64,000 nt of DNA from an uncultured Porphyromonadaceae bacterium (GCA_900550395.1 URSD01000003.1:23118-87117); one strand, 5' to 3'; shown: positions 28,003 through 36,755, counted from the stretch's first letter. Made by a program: numbers and translations. Notes: a model not told the origin generated them from the sequence alone.

Positions 28003-31000
28003 ATGAAGTTCATCACATTAGTAAGATTTGCAATGGTCGTTGTCTTGCTGGCGGCGCCACAGGCCATCAGTGCCCGCGACATCGTCCCGGGCGACGTATG
28101 GCTCGACACGTCGGGCAATCCAATCAACGCCCACGGTGGCGGTATCCTCTACCATAACGGCAAGTATTACTGGTACGGCGAGTATAAGAAAGGCGAGACC
28201 GTGCTGCCAGAATGGGCCACATGGGAGTGCTACCGCACCGACGTCACCGGTGTGGGTTGCTATTCCTCCCCGGACATGGTCGACTGGACCTTCGAAGGCA
28301 TAGTCCTCCCCGCCGTGCCCGACGATTCTTCCCACGACCTGCACCCCTCCAAGGTACTGGAGCGTCCCAAAGTCGTCTACAATGCCGGGACAGGCAAATT
28401 CGTGATGTGGGCACACGTCGAGAGCGCCGACTACAGCAAGGCCGCCGCAGGCGTCGCCGTCAGCGACTCACCCACCGGACCCTTCACCTACCTCGGCTCA
28501 TTCCGGCCAAACAACGCCATGAGCCGCGACCAGACCGTGTTTGTCGACGATGACGGCAAAGCATATCAGTTCGCATCCTCCGAGAACAATCAGACTCTCT
28601 ACATCAACGAGCTGACCGACGACTATCTGCGCCCCACCGGACGCTTCACACGCAACTTCATCGGCATGTCGCGCGAAGCGCCCGCCGTCTTCAGGCATGA
28701 CGGACGATACTACATGCTCTCCTCCGGATGCACCGGCTGGGACCCCAATCAGGCACAGCTGGCCGTGGCCGATTCCATCATGGGACCGTGGACCGTCATC
28801 GGAAACCCCTGCACCGGCACCGATGCCGACAAGACATTCTACGCCCAGAGCACCTACGTGCAGCCCGTCCACGGCAAGAAGGACTGCTACATAGCCATGT
28901 TCGACCGCTGGAACAATACCGACCTCGAGAACTCCCGCTACGTATGGCTCCCCATGTCGTTTGACGGCGGCAAAATCACGATTCCATGGCGCGACACCTG
29001 GAGCATGGACGAGTTTCAGGACCGCCCGCGCTTCGAGGCCGGCGACGGCACCTTCCTGCTCAACGGCAAGCCGTTCGTAGTAAAGGCGGCCGAGCTGCAC
29101 TATCCGCGCATACCCCGCGAATACTGGGAGCAGCGCATACAGCTCTGCAAGGCCCTCGGCATGAACACAGTGTGCCTCTACGTATTCTGGAACGCCCACG
29201 AGCCGAAGCCCGACAGCTTCGACTTCACCGGGCAGAACGACCTCCGCGAGTTTGTCCGCCTCTGCGACAAAAACGGCATGAAAGTAATTCTCCGTCCCGG
29301 TCCCTACGTCTGCGCCGAGTGGGAGATGGGAGGCCTCCCCTGGTGGCTGCTGAAAAAGAAAGACATCATGCTCAGGGAGTCCGACCCCTATTTCCTTGAG
29401 CGCGTCGACAAATTCCAGAAAGCGGTGGCCGGGCAGGTCGGCGACCTCACCGTGGCCGACGGCGGTCCCATCATCATGGTACAGGTGGAGAACGAATACG
29501 GCTCCTACGGCATCGACAGGCAGTACGTCTCGCAGATACGCGACATGCTGCGCGGAAATTTCGGCAAGGATGTCACCTTGTTCCAGTGCGACTGGTCGTC
29601 CAACTTCCTCAACAACGGGCTCGACGACCTTATCTGGACAATGAACTTCGGCACAGGCGCCAACATCGACCAGCAGTTCGCAAAACTCAGAGAAGTGCGA
29701 CCCCGCAGCCCACTCATGTGTTCCGAATTCTGGAGCGGATGGTTCGACAAATGGGGCGCGAACCATGAGACACGTCCCGCCGACGACATGATTGCCGGCA
29801 TCGACGAAATGCTCTCAAAAGGCATCTCCTTCAGCCTCTACATGACTCACGGTGGAACCAACTGGGGCCACTGGGCCGGAGCCAACTCCCCCGGCTTCGC
29901 ACCCGACGTCACGTCCTACGACTACGACGCCCCACTCAGTGAGTCCGGACAGGTCACGCCCAAATATCACGCACTGCGCGCTACCCTCGCAAAGTACATG
30001 GACGGCGAAAAGCAGTTCCCCGTGCCCGCCACGATAAAACCCGTCGCAGTCAAAGCCTTTGAGTTCACCGAAGTCGCTCCCCTCTGGGACAATCTGCCGC
30101 AGCCGAAGACCGACGACGGCATAAAGACCATGGAGGAGTACGACCAGGGCTTCGGCTCCATCCTTTACCGCACCGCCCTGCCGGAGCTGACATCTCCCGC
30201 CCTCCTCACCGTCAGCGACGCCCACGACTTCGCTCAGATATTCATCGACGGCCGGTACATAGGCACGCTCGACCGCCGCAACGGCGAGAAAGAACTCCCC
30301 ATTCCCGCATGCCGCAAAGGCGCGCAGCTCGACATCCTTGTCGAGGCTATGGGACGAATCAATTTCGGCCGGGCCATCAAGGACTTCAAGGGCATCACCG
30401 GCAATGTCACCGTAACCGTGGAAAAAGACGGCCACAAATGGGTGGACGAACTGCACGGCTGGCAGGTCTTCAACATCGAGGACGCATACGACACCTATGC
30501 GGCAATGGACTTCAGGCCCCTCACCCACGGGATGAAGAACGCCGACGGCCGTCTGCCCATGGGAGCCTATCGCGCCACTTTCCACGTCCGCAAACCCTCC
30601 GACACCTTCCTCAATTTCGAGACATGGGGCAAAGGCCTGGTCTACGTCAACGGCCACCCCATGGGACGCATCTGGGAAATCGGCCCCCAGCAGACACTCT
30701 ACATGCCCGGCTGCTGGCTGAAAAAAGGAGAGAACGAGATTATAGTGTTCGACATCCTCGGGCCGCGCGAAGCCGTCAGCGAAGGACTCACGGCTCCGAA
30801 ACTCGACCAGCTCCTTGTTAAAAAACGCCGCACCCACCGCGAACCCGGGCAGGCGCTCGACCTCTCTGCCGAGAAACCCGTCGCCTCCGGTGCCTTCAAG
30901 CCCGGCAACGGCTGGCAGCAGGTATCCTTCACCTCCCCCGTCCGTGGCCGCTACGTATGCATCGAGGCTCTCGACGCCATCGACGGCAAAGAGACAGCCG

Positions 31001-31308
31001 CCATCGCCGAAATGTACCTTCTCGACGGCAAAGGCGACCGCCTGTCACGCGAGCCCTGGACAGTACTCTACGCAGACAGCGAGGACACGGACGGCGTAAA
31101 CCGGTCGGCCGACAAGACATTCGACCTCCAGGAATCGACCTACTGGCAGACCGTCCCCGCCGTTCCCTTCCCCCACTCCATCGTCATTGACCTCGGCAGC
31201 ACGCGCGACCTCTCCGGCTTCCAGTACCTCCCCCGCATGGAGTCAGAAGTTCCCGGCGCCATCCGCCGCTACCGCATCTACGTAAAAGAAGCACCCTTCA
31301 AATACTGA
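28003..31308 (+). CDS. Two-enzyme protein: GH43 propeller fused to GH35 beta-galactosidase
   Basis: This 1,101-residue exported protein has a signal peptide ending near residue 24. A GH43 propeller fills about 28-345; its first blade reads INAHGGGILYHNGKYYWYGE, as in the galactan-active GH43_24/34 groups, where the usual catalytic Asp is not obvious. A GH35 barrel follows (about 352-680) with FLLNGKPFVVKAAELHYPRIP, acid/base Glu near 498 in VENEYGSYG and nucleophile Glu near 573 in SEFWSGWF. Beta-sandwich modules and a discoidin-like C-terminus complete it. Both halves point to beta-galactan, such as arabinogalactan side chains. Subfamily placement is tentative. The gene stands alone between two terminators. 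Confidence 0.88.
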   Translation: MKFITLVRFAMVVVLLAAPQAISARDIVPGDVWLDTSGNPINAHGGGILYHNGKYYWYGEYKKGETVLPEWATWECYRTDVTGVGCYSSPDMVDWTFEGIVLPAVPDDSSHDLHPSKVLERPKVVYNAGTGKFVMWAHVESADYSKAAAGVAVSDSPTGPFTYLGSFRPNNAMSRDQTVFVDDDGKAYQFASSENNQTLYINELTDDYLRPTGRFTRNFIGMSREAPAVFRHDGRYYMLSSGCTGWDPNQAQLAVADSIMGPWTVIGNPCTGTDADKTFYAQSTYVQPVHGKKDCYIAMFDRWNNTDLENSRYVWLPMSFDGGKITIPWRDTWSMDEFQDRPRFEAGDGTFLLNGKPFVVKAAELHYPRIPREYWEQRIQLCKALGMNTVCLYVFWNAHEPKPDSFDFTGQNDLREFVRLCDKNGMKVILRPGPYVCAEWEMGGLPWWLLKKKDIMLRESDPYFLERVDKFQKAVAGQVGDLTVADGGPIIMVQVENEYGSYGIDRQYVSQIRDMLRGNFGKDVTLFQCDWSSNFLNNGLDDLIWTMNFGTGANIDQQFAKLREVRPRSPLMCSEFWSGWFDKWGANHETRPADDMIAGIDEMLSKGISFSLYMTHGGTNWGHWAGANSPGFAPDVTSYDYDAPLSESGQVTPKYHALRATLAKYMDGEKQFPVPATIKPVAVKAFEFTEVAPLWDNLPQPKTDDGIKTMEEYDQGFGSILYRTALPELTSPALLTVSDAHDFAQIFIDGRYIGTLDRRNGEKELPIPACRKGAQLDILVEAMGRINFGRAIKDFKGITGNVTVTVEKDGHKWVDELHGWQVFNIEDAYDTYAAMDFRPLTHGMKNADGRLPMGAYRATFHVRKPSDTFLNFETWGKGLVYVNGHPMGRIWEIGPQQTLYMPGCWLKKGENEIIVFDILGPREAVSEGLTAPKLDQLLVKKRRTHREPGQALDLSAEKPVASGAFKPGNGWQQVSFTSPVRGRYVCIEALDAIDGKETAAIAEMYLLDGKGDRLSREPWTVLYADSEDTDGVNRSADKTFDLQESTYWQTVPAVPFPHSIVIDLGSTRDLSGFQYLPRMESEVPGAIRRYRIYVKEAPFKY

Positions 31309-31337
31309 TTCTCCACATCAATCCACCCACCCACACC

Positions 31338-31371
31338 GGAGGCTGCGCCCGCAAGCGCAGCCTCCTTTTTT
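31338..31371 (+). terminator. Terminator after the GH43-GH35 gene
   Basis: A perfect 11-bp stem (GGAGGCTGCGC) with loop CCGCAA is followed by six T residues. The stem sequence repeats that of the terminator at 27864. Confidence 0.9.
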
Positions 31372-31448
31372 ATCCCTTATATTGACATCCCCGAAAAAAA
31401 ATTTTGCCATTAGTACAAAAACTACATTCAAAGGGGTATTTCGTGTTG

Positions 31449-31456
31449 TAACTTTG
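31449..31456 (+). promoter_or_regulatory. -7 promoter motif TAACTTTG
   Basis: A perfect TAnnTTTG match. The ATG of the small ORF at 31464 follows 7 nt later. Confidence 0.55.
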
Positions 31457-31463
31457 CACCATC

Positions 31464-31847
31464 ATGAAACATTCAAGCACATACCCTTTCCGCCGCTGGT
31501 ACAGAAAGTCCCTCACCGTGAGGGAAGCCGCCGTCATCGGCCTCCTCGAACGCCGTCGCCGCCGCACCGGCCGCGTCAGCATCGTCCTCACCGTACCCGC
31601 CGCCGAGCACGCCGCCATCAGCCGCCTGCTCCTCCACTACGCCCTGTTCCTCAATAACCGTTGCACACTAAATTGCATCATCCTTGTCGCCACCACAAGC
31701 ACAACTCCTCACTCCACACTCCCAACTCCTCACTGCGCAGTACACTGCGCTGCACACTGCGCGCGGCGCAAGCGCCGTCGCGCACACCCCGCCCGCGCCG
31801 GTCCTAACTCCTCACTCCTAACTGCGCGAAGCGCAACCAACTCCTAA
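31464..31847 (+). CDS. Small basic protein of unknown function
   Basis: The frame encodes 127 residues, but only the first 65 or so look protein-like (MKHSSTYPFRRWYRKSLTVR, then REAAVIGLLERRRRRTGRVSI and a helical segment to LLHYALFLNN). The rest is translated from low-complexity repeats rich in ACTCCT and TGCGC. A good promoter motif directly upstream suggests that it is transcribed. The real gene may have been longer and lost its 3' end to repeat growth, or the repeats may form its natural end. I do not recognise the family. Confidence 0.4.
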   Translation: MKHSSTYPFRRWYRKSLTVREAAVIGLLERRRRRTGRVSIVLTVPAAEHAAISRLLLHYALFLNNRCTLNCIILVATTSTTPHSTLPTPHCAVHCAAHCARRKRRRAHPARAGPNSSLLTARSATNS

Positions 31848-31901
31848 CTGCGGGCTTTGCCCGCGGCCGCCCCCTAAACCTTAAACCATAAACCTTAAAC
31901 C
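31703..31901. repeat. Low-complexity repeat tract (ACTCCT / TAAACC units)
   Basis: Repeated variants of AACTCCTCACTCC and CTAACTGCG, GC-rich palindromic pieces, and a TAAACCTTAAACCATAAACC run at the right end. Confidence 0.75.
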
Positions 31902-31910
31902 GAGAACATT

Positions 31911-32164
31911 GACATTCTGATACAACCTCGCCTTGCGTTCCGCACCCGCGGAGACGCACCGCACAGTGCAGGCAGGGGGCAACACAACGGAAACGGAGAG
32001 AAGCCGGCATCTCTCCGACTGGTAGCGCACACCCGTTGTGTTAGGTGATAGTCCCCGACGTCAGGGTTGCCTTGTGACCCGCATCGAGCCAAGCTCGGCC
32101 AGCACACCTCGCGCACAAAAACACATACAGCCGCATGCCCTGGTACCAGCATGCGGCTGTTTTT
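31911..32164 (+). ncRNA. Candidate structured RNA ending in a terminator
   Basis: AACACAACGG (31981-31990) pairs with CCGTTGTGTT (32033-32042) and encloses a perfect 8-bp hairpin CGGAGAGA/TCTCTCCG (31994-32017). Downstream is a smaller GGGT/ACCC stem. A 12-bp hairpin ending in a T-run follows at 32127-32164. The fold and terminator suggest a transcript on the plus strand. I see no credible protein in the region and cannot assign an RNA family; the 5' end is uncertain. Confidence 0.35.
32127..32164 (+). terminator. Hairpin terminator
   Basis: A perfect 12-bp stem (ACAGCCGCATGC) with a 10-nt loop, followed by T residues. Confidence 0.8.
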
Positions 32165-32181
32165 GTATCAGCTCCATCGAC

Positions 32182-32223
32182 AAAAAAATCTCCAGACAAT
32201 TGCCATACAATCGTTTGGAGATT
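32182..32223 (-). terminator. Original terminator of the tRNA gene, now displaced
   Basis: Read on the minus strand, AATCTCCA and TGGAGATT form a stem followed by a run of seven T residues. It lies 8 nt beyond the displaced tRNA 3' end, where a tRNA terminator is expected. Confidence 0.65.
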
Positions 32224-32231
32224 CAACACCG

Positions 32232-32274
32232 TGGTCCCACTAGGGCTTGAACCTAGGACTCCCTGATTATGAGT
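32232..32274 (-). pseudogene. Displaced 3' fragment of the CAT-anticodon tRNA gene
   Basis: The 43 nt cover the anticodon loop, variable region, T arm and acceptor 3' strand of a tRNA like the intact one at 49464-49537. It differs at two positions that pair with each other in the T stem, so folding is kept. This is the host tRNA end pushed aside by element integration. Confidence 0.85.
32255..32274. repeat. attL core repeat
   Basis: AGGACTCCCTGATTATGAGT is identical to 49487-49506 and covers the tRNA anticodon loop. Integrase crossover must lie within this block. Confidence 0.8.
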
Positions 32275-32369
32275 AGGTGGACTCCCTGATTTTGAACGAA
32301 ACCGCATGAAACTTCGTTAATAAGATGTAATTTGATTATCAGATATTTGCAGACATCGAAAGAAGTTTG

Positions 32370-32377
32370 TAATTTTG
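32370..32377 (+). promoter_or_regulatory. -7 promoter motif TAATTTTG for the integrase
   Basis: A perfect TAnnTTTG match. The leader of about 125 nt to the ATG contains the left-end TTGAACACA repeats, which would allow control of expression by the integrase itself. Confidence 0.5.
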
Positions 32378-32403
32378 TATGAGACCTCTTGAAACTCGCG
32401 GGT

Positions 32404-32505
32404 TGTGTTCAAAATGTGTTCAAATCCCATTTGCTGAACACGCTCCCTGATTGTTTTGTGGGGTCTGGCAGGTCTGATAAAAACTTGAACACAACTTTGA
32501 ACACA
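32404..32505. repeat. Left-end cluster of TTGAACACA repeats (candidate arm sites)
   Basis: Two copies of TGTGTTCAA (32404-32412, 32415-32423) are followed by two copies of the reverse complement TTGAACACA (32485-32493, 32497-32505). Spacings are 11 and 12 bp. The same motif clusters at the right end of the element. Confidence 0.7.
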
Positions 32506-32510
32506 GAGAT

Positions 32511-33863
32511 ATGAACAAGGCACTTTTTAGCGATGAATCCCGACGGTTCGCAGGAGCAACGATATATATCGTTCTCGCCCCGGACAACAGATATAAATTC
32601 GACACAGGCAAATCTGTGCCGTTGACAGTCTGTGTCACTCATCAGCGGTTACGGCGATATTTCACAACCGGATTTAAGGTATCGTCGACTAAAGAATATG
32701 AGGCGTTGTTCTCGAAATCAAATGCTGCCATTGAAGCCCGAAAGGAGCTTCGGAAGGTGTTTGACCAGATATGTGCCAAAACAGACGAACTAATTTTGCT
32801 CAATCGGTTCTCGGTTGCCGACCTCAAAAGTCATGTTGAAAAGTCCGAGGGGAAAGTAACGGAAAAATCTATGAGGGCGGACGATACCTTTTCTTATTGG
32901 GCAACACTTGGCGCATCGAAAGAGAAAGTAAAGACCCGCGCGATGTATTCTTCTGCCCTTGACTGGTTCAAGCTGTTCCGAAAAGATAAACCCATCTCAC
33001 TCGGCGCTGTCGATACCGCCATAATCACACGCTTCGCCAAATGGCTTGATGAACAGAAAGCACGCAACGGCACGGATCAGCCGCTTTCTTTGGACACGCG
33101 AATGGTAATTCTCCGTGCCACACGAGCTGTGTTCAATCAAGCATATAAAGACGGTCACACTACACTGGTACCCAATTTCAAAGGTCTTATCCATGCCGGC
33201 AACCGTCGCCGCTTGAACGCCTTGACTGTGGAAGAAGTATTGAAGTTGTGGGAATATTGGCTTGCAGCTCCTGATAAACAATCTAAATATGCGCGTGCAG
33301 TAGGACGCTGGCTGCTCCTTTATTGTCTCAACGGCATGAACACCATAGATATGGCAAAACTTGTCTGGACAGAAAAGGCAGCAGTTTCGCAGAAATTTCC
33401 GCAATTCGTTTTCATACGTTCCAAGATTGACAGGGCAAATAAACCTATTGGCAAGCAGCTTGATGAGACATCCGTGCCGATCATCCCTCAGTTACGGCAG
33501 TTGCTCGATGTGTATGCCTCGCCATATGGCCCCGGTGAACTTGTTTTCCCTGACATCTTTCTCAATGCTGTTACAGATGAACAGAAGTCTATCCGTGTCC
33601 ACGACTTCAATCGCCGGATCTCAAAAAACATAAAAGATGTTTGCGAATCTCTCGGCATCCAGCCCGTTACACCGCAGTATGCCCGCAACTCTTTTATTTC
33701 GGCATTGGCGCATCATGGAGTCATGACAGCGTACATAGACTATGCTGTAGGACACGCCACATCGGAGGTGTCGGCACTACTCGCAGGTTACATATCCAAT
33801 GTAACACCAGCTATGATGCAGGCTTTCAATGAGAAAATATTTATAGTGCCTCCGATTCAGTGA
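32511..33863 (+). CDS. Tyrosine recombinase (element integrase)
   Basis: This 450-residue integrase drives insertion into and excision from the tRNA gene. The N-terminal arm-binding region covers about 1-110, the SAM-like core-binding domain about 120-220, and the catalytic domain about 235-435. Visible catalytic residues are Arg392 in TPQYARNSF, His415 in AVGHATS and nucleophile Tyr427 in LLAGYIS. The first catalytic Arg is not seen where relatives have RGM: the segment reads LYCLNGMNTIDMAKL. IntDOT of CTnDOT likewise lacks this Arg. The gene sits next to attL and behind repeat motifs that probably bind its N-terminal domain. Confidence 0.92.
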   Translation: MNKALFSDESRRFAGATIYIVLAPDNRYKFDTGKSVPLTVCVTHQRLRRYFTTGFKVSSTKEYEALFSKSNAAIEARKELRKVFDQICAKTDELILLNRFSVADLKSHVEKSEGKVTEKSMRADDTFSYWATLGASKEKVKTRAMYSSALDWFKLFRKDKPISLGAVDTAIITRFAKWLDEQKARNGTDQPLSLDTRMVILRATRAVFNQAYKDGHTTLVPNFKGLIHAGNRRRLNALTVEEVLKLWEYWLAAPDKQSKYARAVGRWLLLYCLNGMNTIDMAKLVWTEKAAVSQKFPQFVFIRSKIDRANKPIGKQLDETSVPIIPQLRQLLDVYASPYGPGELVFPDIFLNAVTDEQKSIRVHDFNRRISKNIKDVCESLGIQPVTPQYARNSFISALAHHGVMTAYIDYAVGHATSEVSALLAGYISNVTPAMMQAFNEKIFIVPPIQ

Positions 33864-33902
33864 TTATTTGACCCAAGACATGAAAAGTCCATCAAAAATG
33901 AT

Positions 33903-33910
33903 TAATTTTG
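33903..33910 (+). promoter_or_regulatory. -7 promoter motif TAATTTTG for the AlbA_2 gene
   Basis: A perfect TAnnTTTG match. The ATG follows 4 nt later, so the mRNA would be leaderless. Confidence 0.55.
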
Positions 33911-33914
33911 TATT

Positions 33915-35441
33915 ATGGCAACGAACAACGCAGAAATAAACGATAAAGAATACATTGACCAACTTTTGGCTAATGGAGAACGAGTTACCCTTGAATGTAA
34001 GAGAGCCAGAAAGGATGTACCACATTCATTATGGGAAACTTATTCCGCTTTTGCCAATACTGATGGCGGCACAATTCTTCTTGGTGTTGACGAGGATTTG
34101 AAGGAAAAGGACATATCCAAACGTTTCAATGTCATCGGCGTTGAAGATGCCGCAAAAATACGCACGGATATTTGGAATACACTTAACAGCCGCGAAAAGG
34201 TAAGCACCAGTCTGCTTAGAGACGAAGACATAAATACTCTTTCATACGATGGTAAAGATGTTGTCGTTATTCATGTTCCTCGTGCCACTTATGAAGAGCG
34301 CCCGGTATATATCAACAACAACATTATGCGTGGCACATACCGACGCCGGCATGAGGGAGATTATCATTGCCCCGAAGCTATTATAAGAATGATGTTGCGA
34401 GATGCCTATGATGATGGTAATGACCGTATGTTTCTCGAACATTATACGATGGACGACATAGATATTCCGACACTTGAGGCATATCGCAACATGTTCCGTG
34501 TGGCAAATCTCGAACACGTATGGAACGGATTGGACCACAAAGAATTTCTAACACAACTCGGAGCTTATACCATTGACCGTACCTCCGGAAAGGAAGGGCT
34601 TACTATGGCAGGTTTGCTGATGTTTGGCAAAGGCTTGCCGGTGCGGGAGCGATTTGACAACCTGCGAATGGATTACATCGACAAGTCTAATCTTGTTGGA
34701 GACCAGAGGTATAGCGACCGCCTGACATACGATGGCACATGGGAGAACAACATATTCAACTTTCTGCGTATGGTAGTTCCCCGTCTTACGCGGGATTTAC
34801 CCAGACCATTCAAGATGACAGGTATTATCCGAGAGGATGATACTCCGCAGAAGAAAGCAGTTCGTGAGGCTTTTACCAACATGATTATCCATGCCGACAT
34901 GATGATAGGCAGCGGACTCCTTAGGGTTGAAAAGTATGATGACAGATTTGTGCTCACTAATCCCGGACTGCTGAAACTTCCGCTTGAGCAGATTTATGCC
35001 GGAGGAGAGTCCAAAGCGCGTAACCAGCGGATGCAGCACATGCTTCGTATGATAGGCTATGGCGAGAATCTTGGTTCAGGCTTCCCTCTCATACTCAATG
35101 CATGGCATGAAAGGCACTGGCTGAAACCTCAGCTCATTGAGCAATCTGAGCTGATGCAAGTTAAACTCGAACTGAAGATAGTCAATGCCGAGAATCCTTA
35201 TGGTTCACAGAATGAGCACATAAATGAGCACATAAATGAGCACATAAAATTATCTGAAAGACAGTTCCGTGTCATTGGATACATAGCTGAGAATCCAACA
35301 ATTACATTGTCGGAGTTAGCTGCTAAGGAAGATGTGGCAAAAATTACCATACGTCGCGACTTAGACGTTTTACAAAAGGAAGGCGTAATCTTGCGCCAAG
35401 GCAGCACCAGAGCCGGCAGATGGGATATCCTTAAACATTGA
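33915..35441 (+). CDS. AlbA_2 / RecG-like ATP-binding regulator with winged helix
   Basis: This 508-residue protein has an N-terminal AlbA_2 (Schlafen-type) domain at about 12-140 (ERVTLECKRARKDVPHSLW, then FANTDGGTILLGVDE). An HATPase_c_4-like domain follows at about 300-420 (AVREAFTNMIIHADM, GYGENLGSGFPLI). A C-terminal DeoR-type winged helix (about 455-505; LSELAAKEDVAKITIRRDLD) completes it. Proteins of this layout are probable transcription regulators, often on mobile elements. A linker of three NEHI units (about 433-444) is encoded by a 12-bp tandem repeat. The gene follows the integrase by 51 nt with its own promoter. Confidence 0.85.
   Translation: MATNNAEINDKEYIDQLLANGERVTLECKRARKDVPHSLWETYSAFANTDGGTILLGVDEDLKEKDISKRFNVIGVEDAAKIRTDIWNTLNSREKVSTSLLRDEDINTLSYDGKDVVVIHVPRATYEERPVYINNNIMRGTYRRRHEGDYHCPEAIIRMMLRDAYDDGNDRMFLEHYTMDDIDIPTLEAYRNMFRVANLEHVWNGLDHKEFLTQLGAYTIDRTSGKEGLTMAGLLMFGKGLPVRERFDNLRMDYIDKSNLVGDQRYSDRLTYDGTWENNIFNFLRMVVPRLTRDLPRPFKMTGIIREDDTPQKKAVREAFTNMIIHADMMIGSGLLRVEKYDDRFVLTNPGLLKLPLEQIYAGGESKARNQRMQHMLRMIGYGENLGSGFPLILNAWHERHWLKPQLIEQSELMQVKLELKIVNAENPYGSQNEHINEHINEHIKLSERQFRVIGYIAENPTITLSELAAKEDVAKITIRRDLDVLQKEGVILRQGSTRAGRWDILKH
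35211..35246 (+). repeat. 12-bp tandem repeat, three exact copies
   Basis: AATGAGCACATA is repeated three times in frame inside the AlbA_2 gene, just before the winged helix. Copy-number change would add or remove four residues without a frameshift. Confidence 0.9.
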
Positions 35442-35575
35442 ATCTTGCGGGCGAACACTTTTGGGTTGCTTGTTGTTTGAGATACTGAGTGCTAAAATTT
35501 CATAACATTCCAATAGGTATTGTTAAGATTTATTGGCACTCACATTCATCAACCCATTAAAACACCACCCCGCAA

Positions 35576-36703
35576 ATGCCAAACCCTACGACATTACGAG
35601 ATGTTGTGCCAATATTGGACGATCTGAGGCAACTCACGAAAGTTCCGCTGGTAGCCAAACAGGATACAATTCTGTACAAGCGAATTGCCGAGGCCACCAG
35701 TAAACTTTGCTCTATCGACATCGAAAACGCTATCATCGAATCCCATGCTTCCGGAGAAATCGGAAAGGTGCAAGCTAACCAGACCAGAAATTACTGCGCC
35801 GAGATTGCAACAAGACTACTTACATTTTGGCCTGTATTCTCTACGTTGGACCGTGAACGTAAAAATAAATCCAAGGCAGACATGATAGACGGCTACGAAA
35901 GCAACCACTTCCTTAAAGAAGTGGAGATGTTCTATATGATAGCAGCCCATTATGAGTACGCGCTAAAGGCTTGCCATAAAATCCCGGTTCCAGACGATTG
36001 GACAATAGATAAATACAAACAGGAAATCGAGCAATTCCATATGGCCGAGACCCGTGACGGATGGCTTGAAAAGAAACGGGAGTTTCTTAAGAAATTGCAG
36101 GAAAGCGTTGAATATGATGAATTTCTGTTGAAACCTTCATTCGATGTGTACCATGACTTGCGAAATGTCTGTCGCAAAATTTTTATCATGGTGGAACGAT
36201 ACTTTCCGCCATGTGAAATTCAGTTACATCCGAAATGCAGGGAAACCTTTATACAAAAGATGCAGGTTCACAATGGTAGTTATCCTGCGCCTGAACAACC
36301 TGTAAAACAGAATCAGACCAATACGAAATCATGCCGCCAATGGGAAGAAGAACTGTTCCCGATGATTCTTGTGTCGGAATTATATGAAATCTGCTCTGAT
36401 GTTTTCGATAGTACCGAGACTCAGTTTCATTCATCGCTCAATCTTCATGGTAAGCATGAACCTATAAAGATACGACCAAAACAGAAAATCAAGGCGTGCT
36501 ATCTTATATCAAAATTATACGAGATTGTTCCGGCCAAGCATAAAGCAGCGTGGCGCGAGGATATTCTCGCTCATCTTGATATTCAGTGGAGCTACTATGA
36601 AAAGAAGTATTGTCATCCACGCGGAGATGATGCCAGTGCATCAAGTAGAGAATATGCCGATGAAATTGACAGAATCTTCAAAAACCATAAAAAGCGGGCC
36701 TGA
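35576..36703 (+). CDS. Unknown 375-residue element protein
   Basis: I do not recognise this family. It has no signal peptide or membrane segment. It is helix-rich, with Lys/Glu-rich stretches around residues 130-190. The C-terminal part (about 270-350) has regularly spaced aromatic and basic residues (KIKACYLISKLYEIVPAKHK) that could be a helical DNA- or protein-binding domain. It lies between the AlbA_2 regulator and the replication block, after a 134-nt gap with no clear promoter motif. A role in element control or excision is possible from position only. Confidence 0.75.
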   Translation: MPNPTTLRDVVPILDDLRQLTKVPLVAKQDTILYKRIAEATSKLCSIDIENAIIESHASGEIGKVQANQTRNYCAEIATRLLTFWPVFSTLDRERKNKSKADMIDGYESNHFLKEVEMFYMIAAHYEYALKACHKIPVPDDWTIDKYKQEIEQFHMAETRDGWLEKKREFLKKLQESVEYDEFLLKPSFDVYHDLRNVCRKIFIMVERYFPPCEIQLHPKCRETFIQKMQVHNGSYPAPEQPVKQNQTNTKSCRQWEEELFPMILVSELYEICSDVFDSTETQFHSSLNLHGKHEPIKIRPKQKIKACYLISKLYEIVPAKHKAAWREDILAHLDIQWSYYEKKYCHPRGDDASASSREYADEIDRIFKNHKKRA

Positions 36704-36755
36704 TAGTCCTTGCGACTTAAAGATACCACTTGCGCACCACTTTCACCACTCAAAA

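Noticed and set aside
31895..32307. Two small minus-strand frames over the candidate RNA region
   Set aside because: They cross the tRNA fragment and terminator hairpins and have no protein-like pattern.
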